A stretch of DNA of 64,000 nucleotides from Polyangiaceae bacterium (GCA_016712345.1 JADJRH010000001.1:992001-1056000); one strand, 5' to 3'. Shown: positions 23,444 to 33,325, numbered from the stretch's first letter. The notes: generated by a model not told the origin, from the letters alone. A program made the numbers and translations.

Positions 23444-25020
23444 GGTGTACTCACTCTATTTAGTTTTTGGCGCGCGAACAGCCACCATTTGCCTTGGCGG
23501 GCAACGCGTTTGATCTCGGGGTCATCGTAAAAAAAGGCATCCGGCGCGGAGGAGGATCGAACCAAAAACCAGTCAAAAAAGGCGCCGTGTTCGAGCACTT
23601 TGAATGGGTACGCATTCCACTCCCAACGCAGAGGGACTTTGGGCGGCACCGATGCGCCCAGCTCTGAAGGGTTGCGAAAGGCAATGGGAGCCGCGCCGAA
23701 TCCGGCAAAGTTAAAGCTTAAATGGCCGCCTTTTTCAGCCTGGATCCACGCGGGCAAATGAACGAAAGGCGAGACGGTTCGCGACGAACCGGAGTGATCG
23801 TGAATGAGGTAGAGGAGCTTTGGAGCCTGGGGAAGCTCTTTGGCGATCGCCTCAAAATCGGCCGTTTGTGCGTTAAATTCGGCATATTTTTGGGCGACGT
23901 ATCGGCCGTATACAAGTCCGCTGAGAGCGAGCGCGGTGACGAGCGGTGCGCGCACAGTGACCGATCTCGGAAGGCCGGGAAGGAGCGCAATTGCAACAAA
24001 CGCGGCGGCGGTGATCTCGCGAGGGTACACATACCACCAGAGGCCGATTTGCATGGGGAGGGAGTAGAAAAGGTACACAAGGGCGAGAGCGCTCACGAGC
24101 ACAACGCCCCATGCGCCCATGGCGAAACGCTCTTCACGACGTGTACGCATGGGCCAACGCCCTTCAACAAACACGGCAAAAAAGGCTGCGAGCGCAACAA
24201 ATGTACTCACGCGCAGAAACAGCGAAACCATCTCGCCTTCAGCCGGATCGTTAAAGCCGGCAAAGATGAGTTCTTTCATTTCGGGCCAACGCGTTTTGTC
24301 GAACGTGAGCGTCATGCCGCCTGCTTCAAGCGTTTTGGGGCGGATCACGAGCCACGTTGAGAAGAGCGCGATGGAAGGAACGAGCGGGAGCGCGATGGGC
24401 CAAAAACGTTTTGTGGCGGGGTAGAGAAAAAAGGCGGTGCCGATTACGGCCATGACGCCCATTGGAAATCGAAAAATGTGCGAGAAAAAAAGGAGAACGA
24501 GCGAGATCGCGAGGCCCCACGAATGGAGCTTTGTCGGCCTGTCGAGCGCGAGCATTGCAAAGCCCACCGACGCGCAAAACAAGCCGAGCGCTGCAACGAA
24601 GCTGATGAAGCCCCAATGCGTGAGCGAGCAATACATAAACGGAAGCGTTAAAAGCGCGCCCATGGGGCTGCGTTTCATGCCCGCGAGAAGCACGGCCATG
24701 CCGGCGGGCATCATGAGAAGCAGCGTTGCCGTGGCGACTTTTACGGCGGCGATCGGAGACAAAAACAGCATGAAAAAAGCCGCAACTCCGTAATGGAGGA
24801 GGTACGGCACGCTGAGCGGTCGCAAAAAAAACTGCTCTTGAAAGTGCCAACTCGGATCCCAGTAATGGCGAAGGATCGAGGAGTGCGCCGCGTGAAACGG
24901 CAGGTCTGTCATGGGCGGATAACGCGCGGAAAGAAGCGGCGCACACGCCACGTACAAAGTGACAGCGACGCTTGCGAGCACGAGAAAAGCGCGCAGCGGG
25001 GAGTCCACGTAGGGGCGCAT
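23440..25020 (-). CDS. polytopic membrane protein, GT-C-like
   Basis: The 526-residue protein has about eleven hydrophobic helices from residue 12 on. After helix 1 comes MTDLPFHAAHSSILRHYWDP, an Asp/His-containing loop as in GT-C-fold glycosyltransferases (first periplasmic loop), but no family motif is decisive. A periplasmic C-terminal part (LLYLIHDHSGSSRTVSPFVH, RWEWNAYPFKVLEHG) follows. ATG 25018-25020 is chosen; a longer frame to 25215 runs into the divergent gene. Its stop overlaps the activator's TTG start. It diverges from a GT39-like gene, so both may serve surface glycosylation. Confidence 0.6.
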   Translation of the reverse strand: MRPYVDSPLRAFLVLASVAVTLYVACAPLLSARYPPMTDLPFHAAHSSILRHYWDPSWHFQEQFFLRPLSVPYLLHYGVAAFFMLFLSPIAAVKVATATLLLMMPAGMAVLLAGMKRSPMGALLTLPFMYCSLTHWGFISFVAALGLFCASVGFAMLALDRPTKLHSWGLAISLVLLFFSHIFRFPMGVMAVIGTAFFLYPATKRFWPIALPLVPSIALFSTWLVIRPKTLEAGGMTLTFDKTRWPEMKELIFAGFNDPAEGEMVSLFLRVSTFVALAAFFAVFVEGRWPMRTRREERFAMGAWGVVLVSALALVYLFYSLPMQIGLWWYVYPREITAAAFVAIALLPGLPRSVTVRAPLVTALALSGLVYGRYVAQKYAEFNAQTADFEAIAKELPQAPKLLYLIHDHSGSSRTVSPFVHLPAWIQAEKGGHLSFNFAGFGAAPIAFRNPSELGASVPPKVPLRWEWNAYPFKVLEHGAFFDWFLVRSSSAPDAFFYDDPEIKRVARQGKWWLFARQKLNRVSTP

Positions 25021-25096
25021 CGCGCGCCGAAATCCGGCCACCAAATTGGGCGGACGATACCAAATCGGCCGGCGCTGCGGCGATACTGTGCCGCCC

Positions 25097-27331
25097 ATGC
25101 GGCTCGCCGACATTGCCCGCGATGAAGACGGCCTTCCGATCACGAGTGTGATCGAGGAGCGGGTGAGTTTGGCGATTGCGGCCGTTGCAACGCTGTTTTT
25201 TGCGTTCGTGGCCACATGGGAAATCGGCGCGCCTCCGCTTTCGGGGCATTACGCGTCGTCGGCGAGCGTGGGGATCATTGCCGAAAACATGTGGAAGTGG
25301 GGGATCTGGGGCCCCGTCTGGGAGTACACATCGGCGCGGCCGGGGCCCGAGGCGTATTACTGCCACCATCCGTGGGGGATTTTTTGGACGACGGCGCTGC
25401 TCATGAAGGTGTTTGGGCGGCACGACTTTATTTGTCGGCTGGCGCCGGTGATTTTAAGCGTGTGTACACCACCGCTTTTGTTTGGATTGGGGCGCGCGAT
25501 CTATCGGCCGGCGGCCGGGGCGGCGGCGGCGCTCGCATTTGTTGTGTTGCCGATCTCGCTTTCGTTTGCGGCGTTTAACGCGCTCGAAGTGCCGGTGATG
25601 GCGTGGACGCTTGTCGGTTTGTACGGCTACGTGCGGTTTTTGCAGACGTATAAAAGGCGATTCGGCGCGATCGGCGTGGTGGGATTTTTGTTTGCGATGA
25701 ATGCCGATTGGCCTTCGTTTGTGCTGGTTGCAAGCATTTTGGCGTTTGCAATGGTGCGCGTGCTTTCGCCGGGGCGCGTTTTTGGTCCAGTCAAAGATCG
25801 GCGGTACGCGGCATTTTGGATGAGCCTTGCGAGCGCGGCGGTCATCACGTTTGGGCTTTATTTGGTGCTGTTTTCGAGATCGGGAAAAATCAACGATCTG
25901 CTCGGTGCGTACAACATGCGGTCGGCGGGGAGCCAGGTTCCGCTCGCAACGGTGCTCGCATCAAGGCGTTATTGGATTGAGCTTTCGTTTACGCCGATCG
26001 CTATTTTTCTCGGAAAGGTGGCTGCGTTCGTGGCCTTGCTGCGCGTGGTGCTCACTCGCCGCGAAGAGGAGCTTGTGCCGCTTCATTACCTTGGCATGGC
26101 GGCTGTTCAATACGTTGTGTTTAAGCAGGGGGCGGATGTGCACGTCTTTTGGCCGCATACGTTTGCGGCTTATTTGGGGCTTGGAACGGCGGCGCTTGTG
26201 GCAACGTGTGTACCCATTGTGGAGCGCGCGCTGAAGAGCCGTTGGGCGCGCGGCCGATGGAAGGTTCACTACGCTGCGGTGGCGGCGTTGGGCCTTTTTG
26301 CGGCGCCGCTTTTGTTTGTTCTGCGCGAGTCGATCCCGGCGCTTGTGTACGCACGGCAAACGGGTGGGCGTTTTGATGAGCGTGGGCGCTTGATTGACTC
26401 CGACGCGGACGCGATCACGTTTCTTAAATGGTTGGCCGAGACCCCCGCCATGTCGGCCGCGGTTGAAACGCACGAGGGGCTGCGAACGAACTGGGCGTAC
26501 GTGTGGGCGCTCGGTGGGCGCGTTGTGTACACAAACAGGCCGGTGCCCAAAACCGCTTCAAACCCAGGCGATCCGTTGTATCTGGCCGATTCGCGCTTTA
26601 TGTACGATGACCTGCAAAGTGACTTGGTGGGTCGGTTTCAGGTGACCGCCGTGGGCTCGTTTTGGCGCGTGGATCGGTCAAAAACAGGCTTGATTGAAGC
26701 GTTTTCAATCCGGGAGAGCGAGCCGTCGTGGCTCACTTGGTATTTCGTTTCGGGAACCGAGCCGGTGCGCACCATTGTGCCCGACGCGCTTGCGACGTGG
26801 GAGTGGCGTGTACACTTTGGTCAACCGGCGGATCTTGTGACCGCGAGTCCAACGTCCCTTTCTGAAAAGCGGGTTTTGCACAACATGGCTTTGTCAACCG
26901 GCGACACCGGCAAAGCGCAGGCGCTTTTTGGCGAGATTGCGGCTGAATTTAAGCGAATCGATGAGCGGTTTGACGACGGGACGCAGATCGTCGGCGCGCG
27001 GTATGTGGAGGGCGTTCGGCCCACATTGACGCTGCTGATTCAAGCGGGCGGGCCCGCACCCAAAGATGCGCAACTGACGGTGAAGTCAAAGGTGGTGGCC
27101 CGCGCGCCGTTCACCCTGTCGGTGCCGGATGCGCAGGAGCGTGAAGTGGGATTGCCGCTCGCGATTGCGCCGGAGCGCTGGAAAAAAGGGTTTTTGTATT
27201 TTGACGAGGTGCCCATTCGTAAACGGATGGGGCGGGAAGTGTTTCACGCGATGTTTTGGGCAAGGCGGCACGGCACGTATCCCAAGCCCATTTCGGGCAA
27301 GAAAAGCGTTGAGGTGTTAGCGCTCGACTGA
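25097..27331 (+). CDS. GT39/ArnT-like membrane glycosyltransferase
   Basis: The 744-residue protein starts MRLADIARDEDGLPITSV, followed by a TM helix and a loop with GHYASSASVGIIAENM and YYCHHPWGIFWTTALLMKVFG, the His-Pro loop typical of GT39/PMT-like glycosyltransferases (dolichyl- or polyprenyl-phosphate-sugar dependent). About ten TM helices are spread to residue 440; the last 300 residues are soluble and probably periplasmic. ATG 25097 is used. Its promoter region of 76 bp is shared with the divergent membrane protein. Acceptor and sugar are unknown. Confidence 0.7.
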   Translation: MRLADIARDEDGLPITSVIEERVSLAIAAVATLFFAFVATWEIGAPPLSGHYASSASVGIIAENMWKWGIWGPVWEYTSARPGPEAYYCHHPWGIFWTTALLMKVFGRHDFICRLAPVILSVCTPPLLFGLGRAIYRPAAGAAAALAFVVLPISLSFAAFNALEVPVMAWTLVGLYGYVRFLQTYKRRFGAIGVVGFLFAMNADWPSFVLVASILAFAMVRVLSPGRVFGPVKDRRYAAFWMSLASAAVITFGLYLVLFSRSGKINDLLGAYNMRSAGSQVPLATVLASRRYWIELSFTPIAIFLGKVAAFVALLRVVLTRREEELVPLHYLGMAAVQYVVFKQGADVHVFWPHTFAAYLGLGTAALVATCVPIVERALKSRWARGRWKVHYAAVAALGLFAAPLLFVLRESIPALVYARQTGGRFDERGRLIDSDADAITFLKWLAETPAMSAAVETHEGLRTNWAYVWALGGRVVYTNRPVPKTASNPGDPLYLADSRFMYDDLQSDLVGRFQVTAVGSFWRVDRSKTGLIEAFSIRESEPSWLTWYFVSGTEPVRTIVPDALATWEWRVHFGQPADLVTASPTSLSEKRVLHNMALSTGDTGKAQALFGEIAAEFKRIDERFDDGTQIVGARYVEGVRPTLTLLIQAGGPAPKDAQLTVKSKVVARAPFTLSVPDAQEREVGLPLAIAPERWKKGFLYFDEVPIRKRMGREVFHAMFWARRHGTYPKPISGKKSVEVLALD

Positions 27332-27355
27332 GCCGTTCGTTATCGTGCAAACGCC

Positions 27356-28057
27356 ATGCTGCACAGCGATGTCATTTGGGTTCGACCGTTCGCCACTGTA
27401 ACTTTGTGTACACTTCTTGCAGCGGGCTGCGGCGCACCCCAAGCCGCGTATCAGGGCGGCGGATCGCTTTCGAGCACGGGCGGCGGCGAAAAAAAGAAAG
27501 AACTGCCCGCGGACGAGGCGCAAAATCAAACCTTCATGCGCATGGGTACACTTGAAGTGTTGCCGCCCGCGGAACAAAAGCCGCGGCAAGATGCGGAAAC
27601 TCCCGGCGGCACTGGGCCGCAAAAAGTCGGCGGTGGCAAAGAGGCGACCGCGGCGGCATCGGCCGCACCGACAGTCAGTCCCGTGGCTCCTGTGTACAAC
27701 ACCAAGGCTGCCGACGAAAAACAAAAAAACGAGCAAAAAGGAAGCGTTCAGGGTGCTGTTGTCGATTCGGCCGCGGGCATTTCAGAAGAAGAAATCCGCG
27801 CGGTGATCACCAAACAAAGTGCCGCGTTTCGACGCTGCTACGACAAGGGTCTTTCGACAATGCCGGGCTTTTCAGGTGCGGTGATTCTGCGGGTTGCGAT
27901 CAGCGCTCAGGGAAATGTTGCCGCGGTTGAAGTGATGGGGAGCACCACCAAAAATCAATCGGTGGACACATGCGTCGCTGAAGAGATCAAACGCCTTCAA
28001 TTTCCGGCAAAAGGAAGCGGGGCGATCGTGGGCTTCCCTATTGAGCTGGGGCGCTGA
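27356..28057 (+). CDS. AgmX/PglI C-terminal domain lipoprotein
   Basis: The 233-residue protein has a lipoprotein signal (TLCTLLAAGCGAP, lipobox LAAGC), a Gly/Lys/Glu-rich linker, and a C-terminal AgmX/PglI-type TonB-like domain: SEEEIRAVITKQSAAFRRCYDKGL, GAVILRVAISAQGNVAAVEV, then VDTCVAEEIKRLQFPA and the closing IVGFPIELGR. Such domains are frequent in Myxococcota and named after adventurous gliding gene agmX. It probably works in the cell envelope. It is separate from the ExbB-ExbD-TonB operon at 34644. It lies 24 bp after the GT39-like gene, same strand, and converges on the cupredoxin gene with 10 bp between stops. Confidence 0.8.
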   Translation: MLHSDVIWVRPFATVTLCTLLAAGCGAPQAAYQGGGSLSSTGGGEKKKELPADEAQNQTFMRMGTLEVLPPAEQKPRQDAETPGGTGPQKVGGGKEATAAASAAPTVSPVAPVYNTKAADEKQKNEQKGSVQGAVVDSAAGISEEEIRAVITKQSAAFRRCYDKGLSTMPGFSGAVILRVAISAQGNVAAVEVMGSTTKNQSVDTCVAEEIKRLQFPAKGSGAIVGFPIELGR

Positions 28058-28067
28058 AAACCGGCGA

Positions 28068-28472
28068 TCAACCCTTGACGTCGATTTCGCCTTTGATCAT
28101 TGCCATCCAGCACTGAAACACGATCTTGCCTTCTTTGTCGGCCGGCACGTTCACGATCACCGGCTCATTCATTGGCAGGTCTTTGCTGATCTTGAGCGAC
28201 GGGATGTTAATTGCCTTGAGGCATTCGCTCTTGGTCGAGCGAACAAACTTGAGGCTGACGGTTTCGCCTTTTTTCGCCTCTACGGTGGAGGGTTCAAAAC
28301 CTTTGTCGGTGACTTTGATCTCCACAACGCGGCCGGTGGCCGTTTCAGCCACGCTTGCGGGCTTGTCCGTTCCCGGCGGCGGCGCGGACGATGTGGTGGC
28401 GTCGGCTTGGCCGCAGCCAAACGAAAAGGAGCCGATCACCAGGGACGCAAAAAAGAGCAGGGCGGGTTTCAC
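28068..28472 (-). CDS. cupredoxin-domain lipoprotein
   Basis: From GTG 28472 the 134-residue protein has a signal VKPALLFFASLVIGSFSFGC (lipobox FSFGC) and a Cupredoxin_1-type domain: VVEIKVTDKGFEPSTVEAKK, GETVSLKFVRSTKSECLKAINIPSL, and the end VFQCWMAMIKGEIDV. Cys, Cys and Met lie where copper ligands sit in this subfamily (ECxxxxxxP ... CxMxMxxG). Probably a periplasmic copper-binding or electron-transfer lipoprotein. The start is a guess among non-ATG codons; the frame before it has no signal. Confidence 0.75.
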   Translation of the reverse strand: MKPALLFFASLVIGSFSFGCGQADATTSSAPPPGTDKPASVAETATGRVVEIKVTDKGFEPSTVEAKKGETVSLKFVRSTKSECLKAINIPSLKISKDLPMNEPVIVNVPADKEGKIVFQCWMAMIKGEIDVKG

Positions 28473-28549
28473 TCTTTGGGCATGACAAACGGCGAGGCTC
28501 GCGTCAAGCCGCGGTCGACGTAGCGAAGCCAACGCGCTATCGAGCGGCC

Positions 28550-30460
28550 GTGCGCGGTTTTGCCGTTGCGATTTTTGCGGCATCGTTCGCGATCCCCACG
28601 TGTTTGGGGTCGCGCGATGAAACGTCCGCTGCCGCGCCCACAACGTCGGCGAGCGCACCCGCGCCCGTAACATCGGCCACCGCAGAGCCTGTTCGCGGCC
28701 CATGCGAGAAGGGCGAGGGCGTTTCGATCTTTGTCACGCCGGAAACGCCCGACGCTTCCCACCCGGTTCGTGTTGTCGCCGTCACCGCGCAGGACACCGC
28801 CGCCAAACTTGTGATTGTCGACGAGGCGGGCAAAGCGATCGCAACCGCGGATCGACGCGGCGCATCCCCTTTTTTTTGGCTTGCGGAAGTGGCTCTGCCG
28901 CCCGCAAAAACGCTCCAAGCGCGCGTTGAAACGGTTGGCTCCGAAAGCGCTCCCGCGAAGTTGTTGGGGTGCCAGTCGTTCAACGTTGCGGCCGAGCGCG
29001 AAACCCCTCCGCGAACATTTTCGGCCCACGTGTGGACACCCAAGTCTGAGTGGTCGCGCATGACCGAAGATCTCTTTTCAGCTTGGATCGAAGCACTTTT
29101 TGAGGCTCCCCTCGAAGAGACTCTCTCGTGGCCGGTGCTGCACGAAGTGCTGCGCGATCCAAAACGAAACTTTTTGCACGACCACCTTGGCAAAGACGAA
29201 GACCAAGATGGCAAAAAAGGGATCGCCATCGATCCCGACTGCGCCGATCTTCCCTATTTCTTGCGGGCTTATTTCGCGTTTAAACTCAAACTTCCTTTCG
29301 GTTACTCCGGGTGTACACGCGGCGGTCCGAGCGCTCCGCCGAAATGTGTGAAGTGGCGCAGTGTTCGCGACTCGCGATCGGAGCCGGCCAACGATTCTGC
29401 GCGGGCGTTTGGAAACTTTCTGCGCACCACACTCGCCGACGCCGTGCATTCAGGAAACGGCCGGATCCCAGCCACTTCCGACGACGGTGACTATTATCCA
29501 GTGCCGCTCACCGCCGCGTCGCTGCGCCCCGGAACCATCTTTGCGGATCCGTACGGACACGTGCTGATCATCGTCAAACGCCTTCCGCAAACGAACGAGC
29601 GCGGCGGCATTCTCCTCGCCGTGGATGGGCAGCCCGACGGCACGGTTGCGCGCCGCAGATTTTGGCGCGGAAACTTTCTCTTCACGATCGATCCCCTTTT
29701 GGGAAGCGCCGGTTTCAAGCGGTTTCGGCCTATTTCTCTCGAAGGCCGGCCCCACGCTCTCAAGAACGATCAGATCGCGAAACACCCTGACTACGGCGAC
29801 TACGCGCTCGACCAATACGCGGGCACGACCGACGATTTTTACGAAAATGTGGAGGCCGCGCTTTCGCCCAATCCGCTCGATCCTGAGAGGGCGCTGCTCG
29901 AAACGATCGATGCGCTCGAAGAGCAGGTGAAAGGCCGCGTTCGGAGCGTGCAAAACGGGGTGGAGTATTTTCAGAAAGGCGGCAGTCGCATTGATATGCC
30001 CGACGGCGGCGAGATTTTTGAAACCACCGGCCCGTGGGAAGACTTCTCCACGCCGTCGCGAGATCTAAGGCTTCTCATCGCCATCGATATTGTTCTCAAG
30101 TTTCCCGAACGCGTTGAAAAACGCACCGCTCGTTTTGCAATGCCCGCCGGGAAATCACCTCAAGAAGTGCGCACTGCCCTCGCCGAAAAGCTCAAGACTG
30201 AACTCGAAAAGAGACGCGTTGCGTACACACGGTCCGACGGTTCGAGCTTTTCGCTCTCGCTTGCCGAGGTGACCGCGCGCGCAGTGGACCTTGAAATGGC
30301 CTACAACCCCAACGACTGCCCCGAAGTGCGCTGGGGTGCCCCAAAAGGCAGCGATGAAGCCTCCACGTGCAAGCGGCGCGCCCCGGGCGACCAACGGCTC
30401 AAGATGACGAAAGGTCGCGGTTGGTTTCGGGATCGCAAACGGCCGGCCCGCGGAACGTGA
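28550..30460 (+). CDS. exported protein, possible NlpC/P60-like cysteine peptidase
   Basis: The GTG at 28550 gives 636 residues with a signal-like start (VRGFAVAIFAASFAIPTCLGS) and an Ala/Pro/Thr linker. A central part has DPDCADLPYFLRAYFAFKLK, PFGYSGCTRGG and later GTIFADPYGHVLIIVKRLP. The Cys and His in DCADL and YGHV are placed as in NlpC/P60-like papain-fold peptidases, but this is a weak pattern match. The C-terminal half is charged with no known motif. It diverges from the cupredoxin gene (77 bp). I would call it a conserved exported hypothetical protein with possible peptidase activity. Confidence 0.5.
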   Translation: MRGFAVAIFAASFAIPTCLGSRDETSAAAPTTSASAPAPVTSATAEPVRGPCEKGEGVSIFVTPETPDASHPVRVVAVTAQDTAAKLVIVDEAGKAIATADRRGASPFFWLAEVALPPAKTLQARVETVGSESAPAKLLGCQSFNVAAERETPPRTFSAHVWTPKSEWSRMTEDLFSAWIEALFEAPLEETLSWPVLHEVLRDPKRNFLHDHLGKDEDQDGKKGIAIDPDCADLPYFLRAYFAFKLKLPFGYSGCTRGGPSAPPKCVKWRSVRDSRSEPANDSARAFGNFLRTTLADAVHSGNGRIPATSDDGDYYPVPLTAASLRPGTIFADPYGHVLIIVKRLPQTNERGGILLAVDGQPDGTVARRRFWRGNFLFTIDPLLGSAGFKRFRPISLEGRPHALKNDQIAKHPDYGDYALDQYAGTTDDFYENVEAALSPNPLDPERALLETIDALEEQVKGRVRSVQNGVEYFQKGGSRIDMPDGGEIFETTGPWEDFSTPSRDLRLLIAIDIVLKFPERVEKRTARFAMPAGKSPQEVRTALAEKLKTELEKRRVAYTRSDGSSFSLSLAEVTARAVDLEMAYNPNDCPEVRWGAPKGSDEASTCKRRAPGDQRLKMTKGRGWFRDRKRPARGT

Positions 30461-30528
30461 CAACGCAGCGTTCTTGAGCGCGGCAAGCCGTTGCATTCCG
30501 AGGTGCTCTGCTAGTCTGACACATCCCA

Positions 30529-32145
30529 ATGGCGGCCCTCGCTCCGCGTCTCAGCCCAAGCACGATCCTTCGCTACGAAAAGCTTGAAGGCGTTGCGGAC
30601 CGCAGCCTTGAAGATCTCTGCAAACTCGCCGCGCAGCTCTTGGACGTGGAGCGTTGTTTTGCGGGACTTCTCAACGCAAACGACGGCTGGCTCAGAACCG
30701 TGGTCGGAGTTTCGGCCGCCGAAGCGCGGGACTTTTCTCCATTTTGCGCGTTTGTAATGCTGCAAAGTGGGCCCGTATTTCTCGAAGATGCGCGCCGCGC
30801 CGACATGCTTCGCCACATTCCGCAGGTGGCGTTGGATCCGGGTGTACGCACGCTTGCGGGTGTACAACTTGTCACATCCGACGGGGAGAGTCGCGGCGCA
30901 TTCGTCGCGCTTGATCGCAAGGTTCGAAGCCTGACCGACGAGCAAAAGAAAATTTTTTTAATGCTCGCCAATCAGGTCAAAAACCAAATCGAAATGAACA
31001 CGCGGCTCGAAGAGTTGCGCACCAATCATGCCGCACAACTCGGCGCTCTCTCCATGCTCAAGAGCGTTTTGCGCGCTGCCACAACGTTCGCTGTGATCGG
31101 CACCGACACGTCGGGGCGCATGACTTTGTGGAGCGAGGGAGCCGAGCGTTTGTTTGGATTCACAGCGGCGGAAGCTCAATCGCTCACCCCTGTGGCGCTG
31201 CTCGAACCGCGCGAAGTAAAAATGCGCGCCGTTCAGCTCTCGTCCGCGCTTGGGCGCTATGTGCAAGGGTTTAACGCGCTTGTCGCGGAATGCAAAACCG
31301 ATGCTCCGGTGGAGCAAACGTGGACAATGCTCCACAAGCGCGAGCGACCTTTCCCCGGTCTGCTCGTTGTAGCGCGCGTTGTCGGTGAAGACGGATTGCT
31401 CAGCGGGTATGCGTTTATCGCGCGCGACATCACCGAACAGCGTGCCGTGGAGCGCATGAAAGACGACTTCGTGTCGATGGTCAGCCACGAGTTGCGTACA
31501 CCACTCACCGCAATCCGCGGAGCGCTCGGACTCGCTCGAGGCGGCGCGGTGGGTGTTCTGCCTGACAACATTGCGGAGCTTGTACACATCGCGCACTTCA
31601 ATTCCGATCGACTGCTTCACCTTGTCGACGACATCCTCGACATGAATCGGCTGGAGTCGGGAGCGCTCGATCTCAATCTTGAACCTACCGACGTGATGTC
31701 CATTGTTCTACGAGCCGTCGATCTCACGCGTCCCGTCGCGGCCGAAAGCAACGTCACGTTCGTTGTGAGAAGTGACGCAAAACCGGCCTCCATCTTGGCT
31801 GATTTTGAGCGATGGGTTCAGATCGTGGTGAATCTCCTGTCGAACGCGGTCAAATACTCGCCCGCGGGCGGCGAGGTGACGATTGGCGTGAAGCCGGCCA
31901 TGTCGCTTGTGCGAGTGACCGTTTCCGATCAAGGCCCCGGCATCCCGGACGAATTTCGGGAGCGCATTTTTCAAAAGTTCTCGCAGGCGCAAACAGGCAA
32001 CATTCGAGGCCGCGGAACAGGCCTTGGGCTGTCGATCGTCAAGTCGCTTGCAGAGCTGCACGGAGCCAAAATCGGCTTTGAATCACAAGCGGGTGAAGGC
32101 GCAACCTTTTGGGTTGAGCAAACCATGATCGACCCCGCCGGCTAG
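30529..32145 (+). CDS. orphan GAF-PAS histidine kinase
   Basis: 538 residues: a GAF domain (about 20-155), a PAS domain (about 175-305, AVIGTDTSGRMTLWSEGAERLFG), HisKA with phospho-acceptor SHELRTPL (His320) and HATPase with VVNLLSNAVKYSPAGG, DQGPGIP, GRGTGLGLSIVKSLAELHG. No TM segment, so cytosolic. No response regulator is next to it. The TAG stop at 32143-32145 lies inside the CTAG head of the inverted-repeat element that follows, so the element has supplied the end of the gene or inserted exactly there. Confidence 0.92.
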   Translation: MAALAPRLSPSTILRYEKLEGVADRSLEDLCKLAAQLLDVERCFAGLLNANDGWLRTVVGVSAAEARDFSPFCAFVMLQSGPVFLEDARRADMLRHIPQVALDPGVRTLAGVQLVTSDGESRGAFVALDRKVRSLTDEQKKIFLMLANQVKNQIEMNTRLEELRTNHAAQLGALSMLKSVLRAATTFAVIGTDTSGRMTLWSEGAERLFGFTAAEAQSLTPVALLEPREVKMRAVQLSSALGRYVQGFNALVAECKTDAPVEQTWTMLHKRERPFPGLLVVARVVGEDGLLSGYAFIARDITEQRAVERMKDDFVSMVSHELRTPLTAIRGALGLARGGAVGVLPDNIAELVHIAHFNSDRLLHLVDDILDMNRLESGALDLNLEPTDVMSIVLRAVDLTRPVAAESNVTFVVRSDAKPASILADFERWVQIVVNLLSNAVKYSPAGGEVTIGVKPAMSLVRVTVSDQGPGIPDEFRERIFQKFSQAQTGNIRGRGTGLGLSIVKSLAELHGAKIGFESQAGEGATFWVEQTMIDPAG

Positions 32146-32225
32146 AGCACCGATCATCTTGAATCGCGAATGAACTCAGCAGTTTGTGAATATTGAAAAT
32201 CTTTAACAATCGCGGGGTGCTCTAG
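32142..32225. repeat. CTAG-headed inverted-repeat element A
   Basis: An 84-bp AT-rich segment with ends CTAGAGCACC (32142-32151) and GGTGCTCTAG (32216-32225), perfect 10-bp complements. It overlaps the kinase stop codon. A lone right end (TCGGTGCTCTAG, about 32419-32430) follows 200 bp later. Similar elements at 63776 and 63908 share the CTAG heads and general size. Confidence 0.75.
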
Positions 32226-32436
32226 CTTTCTTTACCCAGGGAGCGAGGGCTCGCGCCCTCGCTCCCCGCGCCGAGCAAGTCGGCCGCGGGGCCCCTCACT
32301 CCGCGATCCGAACTGGGTGTCTGTCACGCGGTGGGAGCTTCGGGCCTGACGTTTCTGCCTCGCTTTTGCCTGTTTGAGTACACAACTAAACTATCTGTTT
32401 GGTTACGGAATCAACCTATTCGGTGCTCTAGACCTT
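32226..32436. other. intergenic region with GC-rich hairpin
   Basis: No gene. GGGAGCGAGGGC (32239-32250) and GCCCTCGCTCCC (32255-32266) form a perfect 12-bp stem with TCGC loop, suitable to stop transcripts from both converging genes. The remainder carries one GAGTACACA motif and the half element near 32430. Confidence 0.65.
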
Positions 32437-33201
32437 CTACTTACAGCAGCGAAACCCGGTTGAATAATCGTGGTATTTGGCGCCGTGGGCGGTGGTTTTG
32501 TAGTTGCAGCCCTCGCCGTTGATCTTGGTGTCGAGGTAATAACCACCGCGGAATGTGCCCGTTGTTGCGGCCGTCCACTCGTGAAGGTTTCCGACCATGT
32601 CGTAGACCTTGTAGCTGTTTTTACACTTTGAAAACTGGCCCGCCGGAGCAACCGTGCCCTTCAGCTGATTGAGCCGCTCATCGTTCATGTTGGCCCACGT
32701 GAACGCGCTCTGCGGTGCGGGCCCGCCGTCTTGGCCGTAGTAGTGATTAAACGACGAAACGCCGCTGTCGTTGCAGCGCCCGGCCTTGTAATCATCACCG
32801 TAAGGGTACGTTGTTGGCTTTTTTCCTTTGCACGCCGACAGCCACTCTTCATCTGTGCAAAGACGTTTTCCACCATTTTTGCAGGCGTTTTCAGCTTGCT
32901 CTTTGCTGATGTGAGCCTGCGGCACCACACCCTTTTTGCTCACCGCTTTTACTTTGAGGCCGTCAACGCCCTTGTACGGTGAGTGTTTTTTCGTTTCTTT
33001 CCCCGCGATCTCAACAACGCTCGCTTCGTACTGGTCGATGCAAAACTTGTCGCCGATTGTCACCATTCCGTCGGGACAACCCTTGGCTTTGGCCTCGGCG
33101 CCTTGCGGATTGGGCATGGCAAAAACAAGCAGGCCCACCGCAGCCGCGGCATAAACCGCAGGCGACGTAATGAGTTTGCCGGTGAGTTTGTCGAGCCTCA
33201 T
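32437..33201 (-). CDS. exported FGE/SUMF1-like (formylglycine-generating-enzyme fold) protein
   Basis: The 254-residue protein has an N-terminal signal or anchor (PAVYAAAAVGLLVFAMPNPQ) and an FGE-sulfatase fold: GMVTIGDKFCIDQYEAS, GKRLCTDEEWLSACKGKKP, TYPYGDD, then YDMVGNLHEWTAATTGTFRGG and the ending STGFRCCK. In true formylglycine-generating enzymes a Cys pair near the end binds copper; this protein keeps CC in FRCCK, but many family members are not catalytic. Myxococcota carry many such exported paralogues. Function unknown, outside the cytoplasm. Confidence 0.85.
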   Translation of the reverse strand: MRLDKLTGKLITSPAVYAAAAVGLLVFAMPNPQGAEAKAKGCPDGMVTIGDKFCIDQYEASVVEIAGKETKKHSPYKGVDGLKVKAVSKKGVVPQAHISKEQAENACKNGGKRLCTDEEWLSACKGKKPTTYPYGDDYKAGRCNDSGVSSFNHYYGQDGGPAPQSAFTWANMNDERLNQLKGTVAPAGQFSKCKNSYKVYDMVGNLHEWTAATTGTFRGGYYLDTKINGEGCNYKTTAHGAKYHDYSTGFRCCK

Positions 33202-33325
33202 GCGCGTTGCAGTTTTGGTAAGGAACGAATCACTGTGTACACATGCGGCAAGTTCACCGCTGCGATTGCACAGAACCGGGCCTTAGCAAACTGTTTGCGA
33301 TCGTGCCAAATTCCAGGCCTCAAAA

